Source: Streptomyces sp. DSM 110735 (GTDB taxonomy: Bacteria; Actinomycetota; Actinomycetes; Streptomycetales; Streptomycetaceae). Taken from it: a DNA stretch of 64,000 nt. The notes below the pieces were generated by a model, which worked only from the letters and a program-made list of their open reading frames with translations, had not been told where the DNA came from and searched no databases. This document shows, piece by piece, positions 20,229 through 28,347 of the stretch. Numbering within the stretch: the first letter of the stretch is position 1; the number at the start of each line of letters is the position of its first letter. Position numbers and translations under genes: made by a program. The DNA lies in NCBI RefSeq assembly GCF_016482685.1, contig NZ_JACYHF010000013.1:62001-126000 (forward strand). Reading direction: 5' to 3'.

Positions 20229-20930
20229 GTGCGTGTCCGGACGCTGACGCTGGCCGCCACAGGCGTTGCCCTTCTCGCCCCGACCGTGTGTCCCGCCGCC
20301 GCATCCGTGCCGTACCCGAAGCGCGTCGTGTTCCACGAAGTGGTCGGGGTGAGCGCTGCCCAACTGCGGCGCGCGGTCGGCGGATGCGACCAGATCTCGC
20401 GCGGCCGGTACCGCGAGGACGCCGGAGCCCCGGCCCGGGTCCGGATCTGCGGCACCCGCGAGGCGGTCCACTGGAAGGCGGACCTGGACGTCGACTGCGA
20501 CGGCCGCCCCACCGTCCACTGCAACCACCGCACCGACCCCGCATTCGCCGCGACCACCGCCTTCCGGCAGTCCGACGGCCGGATGCTGAACGCCGAGAAG
20601 CTGCCCTACATCGTCCTCCCGCCCGCGGGACCCCGCTGGAACTTCCGCGCCCACGGCATCCGGGGCGGCTCGGTCGCCGCCGTGCTGTACCGGAACCGGG
20701 TCGCGTACGCCGTCGTCGGCGACACCGGCCCCCGCGACGTCATCGGTGAGGCGTCCTACGCGACGGCGCGTGCGCTCGGCTTCGACCCCAACCCCCGCTA
20801 CGGGGGCGTGCCTTCGGGTGTCACGTACATCGTGTTCAAGGGCGCGCGGGCCAGGCCGATCGAGGACCACGCGGAGGCGGTGGCGCTGGGAGAACGGTTG
20901 GCTCGGCGCCTTGTGCGGCACGCGGGCTGA
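20229..20930 (+). CDS. Secreted GH75-family chitosanase
   Basis: The 233-residue product has a signal peptide (residues 1-24, ending PAAAS) and a glycoside hydrolase family 75 domain. Family segments are visible: DLDVDCDGRPT, DGRMLNAEKLPYIVLP, YAVVGDTGPRDVIGEASYA and SGVTYIVFKG. The Asp in GDTGP and the Glu in IGEAS are the catalytic pair known in fungal GH75 chitosanases, which cleave beta-1,4-linked glucosamine chains. The GTG at 20229 puts a normal signal peptide at the start; the ORF extends upstream to 20154 with non-signal sequence. Only fungal-type and some actinobacterial genomes carry GH75. Confidence 0.85.
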   Translation: MRVRTLTLAATGVALLAPTVCPAAASVPYPKRVVFHEVVGVSAAQLRRAVGGCDQISRGRYREDAGAPARVRICGTREAVHWKADLDVDCDGRPTVHCNHRTDPAFAATTAFRQSDGRMLNAEKLPYIVLPPAGPRWNFRAHGIRGGSVAAVLYRNRVAYAVVGDTGPRDVIGEASYATARALGFDPNPRYGGVPSGVTYIVFKGARARPIEDHAEAVALGERLARRLVRHAG

Positions 20931-21020
20931 GGGGGCGGGGGCGGTCCGGCTCGGCTTTCTGGCCGGCGCGAGGGGCGCCGTACTCTGCGTACAGCCTGTG
21001 CAGCCCGTGTGCGGGACCGC

Positions 21021-21431
21021 TCACACCTTCCGGTAGTCGTACGCCTCCTCGGCCGCCGCCGCCACCGCGTCCAGATCGGCGCCCGTCCCCGCCGTCACCA
21101 CCGCGGCCACCGCGCCCTCCAGGAACGGGGCGTCCACCAGGCGGGTGTTCGCGGGGAGTTCGTCGCCCTCCGCGAGCAGTGCCTTCACGGTGAGGACCGC
21201 GCTGCCGAGGTCGGTGAGGACGGCGACCCCGGCTCCCTGGTCCACGGCGGCGGCAGCGGCGCCGATCAGCTCGGCGCTCGTCCCGAGCCCGCCGCCCTCG
21301 GTGCCGCCCGCCGCCGCGACGGGCACCGACTCGGCTCCGCCCGCGAGCCCCTTCGCCAGCTCCGCCACCGACTCCGCGACACCGGCACTGTGCGACACCA
21401 GCACGATCCCGACCAGCGCTCCGTCACTCAC
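21021..21431 (-). CDS. dhaM: Dihydroxyacetone kinase phosphotransferase subunit DhaM
   Basis: The 136-residue protein is the EIIA-Man-like phosphoryl-transfer domain DhaM. The phospho-accepting histidine is in VLVSHSAGVAES near residue 14, and the family's VAVLTDLGSAVLT block is near 70. It passes phosphate from HPr to the ADP bound on DhaL. The length is that of the single-domain form, without the HPr and EI domains found in E. coli DhaM. Its GTG start overlaps the end of dhaL by 8 bp, showing translational coupling. Confidence 0.9.
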   Translation of the reverse strand: MSDGALVGIVLVSHSAGVAESVAELAKGLAGGAESVPVAAAGGTEGGGLGTSAELIGAAAAAVDQGAGVAVLTDLGSAVLTVKALLAEGDELPANTRLVDAPFLEGAVAAVVTAGTGADLDAVAAAAEEAYDYRKV

Positions 21432-22032
21432 CGGACACCTCCGCCGTCTCCGCGAGCGCCGCGATCAGCAGGGCGGACGACGTGGCGCCCGGGTCCTGGT
21501 GGCCGATGCTGCGCTCGCCCAGATAACTGGCCCGCCCCTTGCGGGCGAGCAGGGGAACGGTGGCCACCGCGCCCTCCTCGGCTGCCGAGCGCGCGGCAGC
21601 GAAACCGTCGGCGAGCGCGTCCACGGCCGGGACGAGGGCGTCGAGCATCGTCTTGTCACCGGGCGCCGCGCCGCCGAGCGCCCGCACCCCGTCCACCCCG
21701 GCCCTGAGCGCCTCGGCCAACTGCGCCTCGCTCACCTCGGTGTCGTCACCGAGCGCCTTGCCCGCCCGGCGCAGCAGCGTGCCGTAGAGCGGTCCGGAGG
21801 CGCCACCGACCGTCGATATCAGCTTGCGCCCGGCCAGCGTCAGCACCGCACCCGGGGTGTCCGGCGCCTCCTCCTTCAGGGCGGTCACCACGGCCGCGAA
21901 GCCGCGCTGCATGTTGCTGCCGTGGTCGGCGTCACCGATGGCCGAGTCGAGAGCGGTGAGCCGGTCGGCCTGCTGGTCGATGGACGAGGCGGCCGCCGTG
22001 ATCCAGCGGCGGAAGAAATCGGCGTCGAGCAC
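21424..22032 (-). CDS. dhaL: Dihydroxyacetone kinase ADP-binding subunit DhaL
   Basis: The 202-residue protein is the DhaL/DAK2 subunit, which carries tightly bound ADP that is re-phosphorylated by DhaM and then phosphorylates dihydroxyacetone on DhaK. The Mg-ADP-binding aspartates and histidine are visible in LDSAIGDADHGSNM near residue 30, and the STVGGASGPLYGT block is near 75. The GTG start has an AAGGAGG site. It lies 128 bp after dhaK and overlaps dhaM. Confidence 0.93.
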   Translation of the reverse strand: MLDADFFRRWITAAASSIDQQADRLTALDSAIGDADHGSNMQRGFAAVVTALKEEAPDTPGAVLTLAGRKLISTVGGASGPLYGTLLRRAGKALGDDTEVSEAQLAEALRAGVDGVRALGGAAPGDKTMLDALVPAVDALADGFAAARSAAEEGAVATVPLLARKGRASYLGERSIGHQDPGATSSALLIAALAETAEVSGE

Positions 22033-22160
22033 TGGGCCTCCTTGAAGGGGCGGGACGGTGTGCCTCCGGCGGTGGCGGGGAACACCGGGCCGCGGGCGGT
22101 GGGGACGGTCGGGTCACCGGGCGCGCGGGCGGGCGGGCTGGTGGGTTGCCGGGCGGCGGT

Positions 22161-23153
22161 TCACATCCCCCAGCGCAGCGCCGGGGTCTTCACCGGCGCG
22201 TCCCACAGCCGCAGCAGCTCCTCGTCGGCCTGGCACAGGGTCACGGAGGCGCCCGCCATGTCGAGGGAGGTGACGTAGTTGCCGACGAGGGTACGGGCCA
22301 CCGCGACCCCCCGTTCCGAGAGCACCCGCTGCACCTCGGCGTTGAAGCCGAACAGCTCAAGCAGTGGGGTGCCGCCCATGCCGTTGACCAGGAGCAGCAC
22401 GGGGTTGCGCGGCGGCATGTCCTCCAGGATGGCGTTCACCGCGAAGTCCGCGATCTCGCCGGAGGTCATCATCGGGCGCCGCTCGCGACCTGGCTCACCG
22501 TGGATGCCGATGCCCAACTCCAGTTCGCCGGGCGGCAGATCGAAGGTCGGGGACCCCTTGGCCGGGGTGGTGACGGCGCTCAGCGCGACACCGAAGCTGC
22601 GCGCGTTCTCGTTCACCTGCCGCCCGATCGCCTCGACGCGCTCCAGCGGCTGTCCCTCGGCCGCTGCCGCCCCGGCGATCTTCTCCACGAACAGCGTCGC
22701 CCCGGTGCCGCGCCGCCCGGCGGTGAACAGGCTGTCGGTCACCGCCACGTCGTCGTTGACCAGTACCTTGCCGACCTGAATGCCCTCGTCCTCGGCCAGC
22801 TCGGCCGCCATGTCGAAGTTCAGCACGTCGCCGGTGTAGTTCTTCACGATGAACAGCACCCCGGCCCCGCTGTCCACGGCGGCAGCCGCCCGGGCCATCT
22901 GATCCGGCACCGGCGAGGTGAACACCTCACCCGGACACGCCGCGGACAGCATCCCCGGCCCGACGAACCCCCCGTGCAACGGCTCGTGCCCCGACCCCCC
23001 GCCCGACACCAGCCCGACCTGCCCCTCGACCGGCGCGTCCCGCCGCACGACGATCCGGTTCTCCACGTCCACGTTCAGATCCGGATACGCGGCCGCCATA
23101 CCCCGCAGCGCATCCGCCACCACGGTCTCCGGGACGTTGATCAACATCTTCAT
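22161..23153 (-). CDS. dhaK: Dihydroxyacetone kinase substrate-binding subunit DhaK
   Basis: The 330-residue protein is DhaK (DAK1 domain), which binds dihydroxyacetone covalently as a hemiaminal through a histidine, here in ELGIGIHGEPG near residue 215. The GLVSGGGSGHEPLHGGFVG loop near 50 is also diagnostic. With DhaL and DhaM it forms the phosphoenolpyruvate-dependent kinase that makes dihydroxyacetone phosphate for glycolysis. The ATG at 23153 has an AGGAGG site. It is first in the dhaKLM order. Confidence 0.94.
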   Translation of the reverse strand: MKMLINVPETVVADALRGMAAAYPDLNVDVENRIVVRRDAPVEGQVGLVSGGGSGHEPLHGGFVGPGMLSAACPGEVFTSPVPDQMARAAAAVDSGAGVLFIVKNYTGDVLNFDMAAELAEDEGIQVGKVLVNDDVAVTDSLFTAGRRGTGATLFVEKIAGAAAAEGQPLERVEAIGRQVNENARSFGVALSAVTTPAKGSPTFDLPPGELELGIGIHGEPGRERRPMMTSGEIADFAVNAILEDMPPRNPVLLLVNGMGGTPLLELFGFNAEVQRVLSERGVAVARTLVGNYVTSLDMAGASVTLCQADEELLRLWDAPVKTPALRWGM

Positions 23154-23509
23154 CGGTACCTCCTGATGAGGCTGACAGACGGGGCCCCTGCTGTCGGCAG
23201 TATCGACCTTGTGGCAGCGAAGGTCACGTGGAGTGCGGAAGGTGGTCGTGCTTGCGCTGCGCGCACGCCGGGGGTCAGCTCAAAGATCGTGACGTGCCCG
23301 CCGGCGTGCTCGGCCTGTGGAAGCGTGGTGTGTGCTGGTCATACAGTCGGTGCGGGTGCCCGGCGGCATCGACTTCAAGGTTCAGGGGGGCGCGCGTCAG
23401 CCATACGGGTGGTCCTGGCGTGAGAAGCAGGCGCGTGGATGCTTCATGGGGGAGTGGCGATATCGGCAGGCTTTGTCATGAAGCGCCGGGCTCCGTGAAA
23501 GCGCGCCGG
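23154..23509. other. Intergenic region, no gene seen
   Basis: This 356-bp stretch lies between the start of dhaK and the end of the PucR gene, both on the minus strand. Open frames cross it, but none has a ribosome site or recognisable sequence. It should hold the dhaKLM promoter. Confidence 0.5.
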
Positions 23510-24745
23510 TCACTGGCGCCGCCGCCACAGCAGGGCTCTGGCCAGGAGAGCCACCTCGACGTCCAGGCGGTCCTCGGTCAGCGGACGGCCGAGCAGTTCC
23601 TCGGCCTTGCGGATGCGGTAGTGCACGGTGTTCTTGTGCAGGTGCAGCCGCGCCGCCGCCTGGGTGTAGCTGCCCCCCGACTTGAGGTACGCCATGACGG
23701 TGTCGCGGAGTTGACCGTTGCCGGGGGCGTCGGTCACGAGAGCGCCGAGCACGCGAGTGACCCAGCGTTCGAGGTCATCCGCATTCTCCGTGAGCAACGC
23801 GGCGACCGCGATGTCATCGAAGGCGAGGACAACGGGTGAGCCGTTCTGCCCGGTCTCGGCGACCGCCTTGGCGCGCATGGCCTCACGCAGCGAGCCGCGG
23901 AACCCGTCCAGTCCTGGTGCCTGGCCGCCGAGTGCGACCCGCACGTCGGTGCCGAGACCGAGCACGCCCTCGCGAAGCCGGTCGAGGTCGAGGCGCCGGG
24001 GCGCCGGGTGCTGCGTCCAGATCCACATCGTGCGCTCGTCGTTGAGCAGCGTCAGAGGTGTTCCGGATCCGGAGACCTCCTGCATCAGGCGCGCGGCGGC
24101 GTCGAGGGACCCAGCCGTGTTCGGTCCCTCGGCGGGCAGCCACACGACCGCGGCGGTGTGCCAGCACGTCATCGGGATGCCGAGGAGGTGACAGACCTCC
24201 GCCTCCGACAGGTTCTCCGACTGCAGCACGAGGCGGATCTGCGCGGCTCGGGCAGCTCCGATGCGGCTGTTCCAGAGCCGTCGTTCCGTCTCGTAGATCG
24301 CGATCAAGCCCTCGATGACCTGGTCGATGTAACTGTTGGTACGAACAGACAATTCGGCGACGGCGGCGAGCGCCAGCCCGGTCGGGACTCCGTCGAGCCG
24401 GTCCAGTGCCGTGATGCCCCATGTCGTGAACCGGTTCTCACCGAGCCGGTACGCCCGCAGCAATGCCTCCAGGGACAAGGAGTGCTGGGCGAACCGGCGG
24501 GCGTACTCCGCGGCGGCCGTCGGGACGGAGATCTGTTCGACGGGGATGGAGTGCCTGAGCAGGTCGACGATGGCCACCAGATTGGACGACGTGCTCGCCA
24601 CCATGAGTCCGCGGACCGTCTCGTCGTGCTGGAACTCCGGGATGACCTCCGTGAACCAGGTGGTCATCTCCTCGGTGAGCGCGGGCAGGTCCGCCTCGAT
24701 GGCACGTGCCACCTCGGCCACGAGAGCGTCGACAGCAGTGGGCAT
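23510..24745 (-). CDS. PucR/CdaR-family transcriptional regulator
   Basis: The 411-residue protein has an N-terminal helical region, a middle GGDEF-like regulatory domain and the C-terminal PucR-type helix-turn-helix (SGGSYTQAAARLHLHKNTVHYR). The C-terminal block RKAEELLGRPL is typical of activators of catabolic genes. Start choice is uncertain: ATG 24745 or ATG 24775, 10 codons apart. It is divergent from the acyl-CoA synthetase operon across an interval with a 7-bp-arm inverted repeat, so control of that operon is likely. A second PucR-type protein with the same architecture lies at 53981-55291. Confidence 0.85.
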   Translation of the reverse strand: MPTAVDALVAEVARAIEADLPALTEEMTTWFTEVIPEFQHDETVRGLMVASTSSNLVAIVDLLRHSIPVEQISVPTAAAEYARRFAQHSLSLEALLRAYRLGENRFTTWGITALDRLDGVPTGLALAAVAELSVRTNSYIDQVIEGLIAIYETERRLWNSRIGAARAAQIRLVLQSENLSEAEVCHLLGIPMTCWHTAAVVWLPAEGPNTAGSLDAAARLMQEVSGSGTPLTLLNDERTMWIWTQHPAPRRLDLDRLREGVLGLGTDVRVALGGQAPGLDGFRGSLREAMRAKAVAETGQNGSPVVLAFDDIAVAALLTENADDLERWVTRVLGALVTDAPGNGQLRDTVMAYLKSGGSYTQAAARLHLHKNTVHYRIRKAEELLGRPLTEDRLDVEVALLARALLWRRRQ

Positions 24746-24810
24746 GGCGCGCACCGTAGCAAGACCTGCCCTCATGCGGCAGACGCGCGCGAGTCACCTC
24801 GCTGTAACGC

Positions 24811-24831
24811 CGTTGTGACGCCGGCACAACG
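24811..24831. promoter_or_regulatory. Candidate PucR operator
   Basis: CGTTGTG and CACAACG form a perfect 7-bp inverted repeat with a 7-nt spacer in the divergent interval between the PucR gene and the acyl-CoA synthetase gene. Position and symmetry suit a regulator binding both promoters. Confidence 0.55.
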
Positions 24832-24966
24832 TCTCGTGGAAGCTTCGGTTCCCCGGCCCATGGTCCACGTCACATCCGCTTTCTACGGTCCTATCGCACA
24901 GTGACGCGACGGCGCGGCACCCGGGGACCACGTGGTGTCGCGGCCGTAGACGAGAGGACGACGCCC

Positions 24967-26427
24967 ATGCACCTTGCCCTGCTGCCCGAAGAGCGCGCCG
25001 CGCGCGACCCGCTCGGACCCGGTCTGTCGGACGATCGGACCACCCTGGACAACACCGCGTTCGCCGTCCGGGTGCGTACCGCCGCGGCCGTACTGCGGGC
25101 CCACGGGGTGTCCAGGGGCGATGTCGTCGCCGTCCTGCTGCCCAACCGTGCCGAGCTGGTGATCGCCCTGTTCGCGGCCTGGCGGCTCGGCGCGGCGCTC
25201 ACGCCGGTCAACCCCGCCCTCACCGTGGACGAAGCCCGCTACCAGATCGCGGACGCCGGCGCCCGTGTCGTCGTCGGAGAGGCCGGCGGGGAACTCGTCA
25301 CGCTGGACGTGAACGACCTCGCCGACCCGCGGAAGACCGGGGACCCGGGGGACGACGCCTCCTCCGACCACCCGGACGACTCCGCACTCGCCCTGCTCAT
25401 CTACACCAGCGGCACGACCGGCCGCCCCAAGGGCGTGATGCTCGACCACGGGAACGTACGGGCCATGACGGAGATGATCGTCTCCCGCTTGGACATCGGC
25501 CCCCGTGACCACAGCCTGCTCATCCTGCCCCTGTTCCACGTCAACGGGATCGTCGTGAGCATCCTGTCCCCGCTGCGGGCCGGCGGACGGGCCACCATCG
25601 CGGGGCGGTTCAGCGCGACGACCTTCTTCGAGACGGTCGAACGCGTGCGGCCCACCTATTTCTCGGCCGTCCCCGCCATCTACGCGATGCTCGCCGGACT
25701 CCCGGCCGACGTCCGGCCCGACGTGTCGTCGCTGCGCGTCGCCGTGTGCGGTGCCGCGCCGATGCCCGCGCAGCTCATCGCGCGGTTCGAGGAGCGCTAC
25801 GACGTGCCCCTGGTGGAGGGCTACGGGCTGTCGGAGGGAACGTGCGCGACGACGACCAACCCCCTCGACGGCCGCCGCAAGCCCGGCACGGTCGGACTCC
25901 CCCTGCCCGGTCAGCGCGTCGCGCTGATGGACCCGCAGGGGCGGATCGTCACCGACGGCACCGGCGAGGTCGTCGTCCAGGGCCCGAACGTGATGCGCGG
26001 CTACCTCAACCGGCCGGAGGAGACCGCGGCCACGATCGTCGACGGCTGGCTCCACACCGGCGACGTCGGCCGGTTCGACGAGGACGGCTATCTGGTCCTC
26101 GTGGACCGCATCAAGGACATGATCATCCGGGGCGGCGAGAACCTCTATCCCAAGGAGATCGAGAACGCGCTCCACGCGCATCCCGCGGTGCTGGAGGCGG
26201 CCGTCGTGGGAGCCCCGGACGCGGTCCTCGGCGAGATACCGGTCGCCTTCGTGACGCTGTACCCCGGCGCGCACGCCACGGTCGACGACCTGACCGCCCA
26301 CTGCGCCGAGCGGCTCGCGAAGATCAAGATCCCGGCCCGCATCGACATCAGGGACGAGCTGCCGAAGAACCCGGTCGGGAAGCTCGACAAGCCGACGCTA
26401 CGACGTGAACTGGCGCCCACCGGCTGA
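24967..26427 (+). CDS. Acyl-CoA synthetase / AMP-dependent ligase
   Basis: The 486-residue protein is an ANL-superfamily adenylating enzyme that activates a carboxylic acid with ATP and joins it to CoA. The P-loop-like A3 motif LIYTSGTTGRPKGVML is near residue 145, the A5-type YGLSEGTCATTTNP near 285, and the C-terminal hinge and Lys motif (VDRIKDMIIRGGENLYPKEI; final PKNPVGKLDK) near 390 and 475. The length is on the short side because the N terminus is compact. The ATG at 24967 has GAGAGGA ahead of it. It is first of three co-directional genes facing a PucR regulator. Confidence 0.9.
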   Translation: MHLALLPEERAARDPLGPGLSDDRTTLDNTAFAVRVRTAAAVLRAHGVSRGDVVAVLLPNRAELVIALFAAWRLGAALTPVNPALTVDEARYQIADAGARVVVGEAGGELVTLDVNDLADPRKTGDPGDDASSDHPDDSALALLIYTSGTTGRPKGVMLDHGNVRAMTEMIVSRLDIGPRDHSLLILPLFHVNGIVVSILSPLRAGGRATIAGRFSATTFFETVERVRPTYFSAVPAIYAMLAGLPADVRPDVSSLRVAVCGAAPMPAQLIARFEERYDVPLVEGYGLSEGTCATTTNPLDGRRKPGTVGLPLPGQRVALMDPQGRIVTDGTGEVVVQGPNVMRGYLNRPEETAATIVDGWLHTGDVGRFDEDGYLVLVDRIKDMIIRGGENLYPKEIENALHAHPAVLEAAVVGAPDAVLGEIPVAFVTLYPGAHATVDDLTAHCAERLAKIKIPARIDIRDELPKNPVGKLDKPTLRRELAPTG

Positions 26428-26504
26428 CAGACCCGGAGAACGGAATCACCCGGCACACCCCGCGCAACCGCTCTGCCCTGAAACACGCTCGAAGGAGAGC
26501 CAGA

Positions 26505-28319
26505 ATGGGCTTCAAGACGGGGAACTTCCCCCCGGTCGATCCCGAGACCTTCCTCGACCAGCCACTGTTCGAACGAACGAAGACACTCGCACTGCACTGG
26601 GTGCAGTACGGCTTCGGCAGCCCGAAGATGATCCACACCGTGTACGTCGTGAAACTGCTCGTCCTGTACGTGGGCGTCGGTACCGCGCTGGCCACCCTGA
26701 CCTCCGGCACCGCCCCCTTCTGGGACGTCGCCGCATGGTGGAACGAACCGATCGTCTACCAGAAGCTCGTGCTGTGGACCGTATTGCTGGAGGCCGTCGG
26801 GCTGGCCGGCTCCTGGGGACCGCTGGCGGGCAAGTTCACACCGATGACCGGCGGCATCCTCTTCTGGGCACGCCCCGGAAGCATCCGGCTGCGGCCGTGG
26901 AAACGAGTGCCCTTCACCGGCGGTGACACCCGGGGCGTCATCGACGTGATCCTCTATCTCGCCTTCCTGGCAACCGCGTTGACGGCCCTCGTGCTGCCCG
27001 GCGTCCACAGCGGCACCCTGGCGGCGGCCCTGCCGGGCAACACCACCGGGCTGGTCGATCCGAGGCTGCTGTACGCGCCGATCGTCCTGTACGTCCTGAT
27101 CGGCCTACGGGACAAGACGCTCTTCCTCGCGTTCCGCGGCGAACAGTACCTGCCCGCGCTGGTGTTCTTCGCCTTCCTGCCGTTCGTCGACATGATCGTC
27201 GCGGCGAAGCTGCTCATCGTGTGCGTCTGGGTCGGTGCCGGGGTGTCGAAGTTCGGGCGGCACTTCAGCAACGTCGTCCCGCCGATGGTCTCCAACAGCC
27301 CCTGCGTGCCCGGCAAATGGATCAGGCGGGCGCACTACCGCGACTTCCCCCGCGATCTGCGCCCGTCGAGGCTCGCGACGTTCATGGCACACGTCGGCGG
27401 CACGACCGTGGAGGTCGTCACCCCGCTGATCCTGCTCTTCTCCACCGATCACCGGCTCACCGCCGCCGCCGTGGTGCTCATGGTGGTGTTCCACCTGTTC
27501 ATCACCTCGACGTTCCCCCTGGCGGTTCCGCTGGAGTGGAACATCCTCTTCGGCTACCTCGCGGTGTTCCTGTTCCTCGGGTTCCCGAACGACGGTGGCT
27601 ACGGCGTCACCGACATGTCCTCCGTCTGGCTCACGCTGCTGATCACCGCCGGGCTGGTGTTCTTCCCCGTCCTCGGCAACCTGCGGCCGGACCTCGTCTC
27701 CTTCCTGCCGTCGATGCGGCAGTACGCGGGGAACTGGGCCTCGGCGCTCTGGACCTTCGCCCCGGGTGCGGAAGCCAAGCTCAACACCGTGGCCCACCGG
27801 CCCACGGTGAACCAGATCGATCAGCTACGGGCGATGGGCTACTCCCCGGAAGCGGCTGAGATCACCATGCAGCAGCCGGTGGCGTGGCGGTCGATGCACA
27901 GTCAGGGACGCGGCCTGCTCAGTGTGCTGGCGAACACTCTCCCCGACCTGGACTCCCGGACCATCCGTGAGGCCGAGTTCGGATGCAACTCGCTGATCGG
28001 CTTCAACTTCGGCGACGGCCACCTGCACGACGAGGATCTGATCCGTGCCGTGCAGCGGCGCGTCGGCTTCGCGCCGGGGGAGTGGATCATCGTCTGGGTC
28101 GAGTCCCAGGCCATCCACTCCGCGGTGCAGCACTACAAGGTGATCGACGCCGCTCTCGGAGTCGTCGAGCGCGGCTACTGGAAGGTCACGGACGCGGTGA
28201 ACGAGCAGCCGTGGCTGCCGAACGGGCCGATCCCACTGACCGTCACGTTCCGACGAGAGCAGCGGGAGGCGGACCCCGCCGCGGGCCACGACGGCGCTGC
28301 CCTGGGGAGTTCGGCGTGA
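26505..28319 (+). CDS. DUF3556-family polytopic membrane protein
   Basis: The 604-residue product has about eight to ten membrane helices in its first 400 residues and a soluble C-terminal part of about 190 residues with FGDGHLHDEDLIRAVQ and EWIIVWVESQAIHSA. It matches the DUF3556 transmembrane family known mainly from mycobacteria and rhodococci; its activity is unknown. The ATG has a GAAGGAGAG site. Lying between an acyl-CoA synthetase and an FAD-dependent desaturase-like enzyme, it may be a membrane-bound lipid-modifying or electron-supplying component; this is inference. Confidence 0.82.
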   Translation: MGFKTGNFPPVDPETFLDQPLFERTKTLALHWVQYGFGSPKMIHTVYVVKLLVLYVGVGTALATLTSGTAPFWDVAAWWNEPIVYQKLVLWTVLLEAVGLAGSWGPLAGKFTPMTGGILFWARPGSIRLRPWKRVPFTGGDTRGVIDVILYLAFLATALTALVLPGVHSGTLAAALPGNTTGLVDPRLLYAPIVLYVLIGLRDKTLFLAFRGEQYLPALVFFAFLPFVDMIVAAKLLIVCVWVGAGVSKFGRHFSNVVPPMVSNSPCVPGKWIRRAHYRDFPRDLRPSRLATFMAHVGGTTVEVVTPLILLFSTDHRLTAAAVVLMVVFHLFITSTFPLAVPLEWNILFGYLAVFLFLGFPNDGGYGVTDMSSVWLTLLITAGLVFFPVLGNLRPDLVSFLPSMRQYAGNWASALWTFAPGAEAKLNTVAHRPTVNQIDQLRAMGYSPEAAEITMQQPVAWRSMHSQGRGLLSVLANTLPDLDSRTIREAEFGCNSLIGFNFGDGHLHDEDLIRAVQRRVGFAPGEWIIVWVESQAIHSAVQHYKVIDAALGVVERGYWKVTDAVNEQPWLPNGPIPLTVTFRREQREADPAAGHDGAALGSSA

Positions 28320-28347
28320 ACGGCAGCCGCTGCACAGTGGAGGAACG

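Noticed and set aside
23228-23839. Plus-strand ORF with several cysteines upstream of dhaK
   Set aside because: A CxxxCxxC-like stretch caught the eye, but the ORF runs antisense into the PucR gene and has no start signal.
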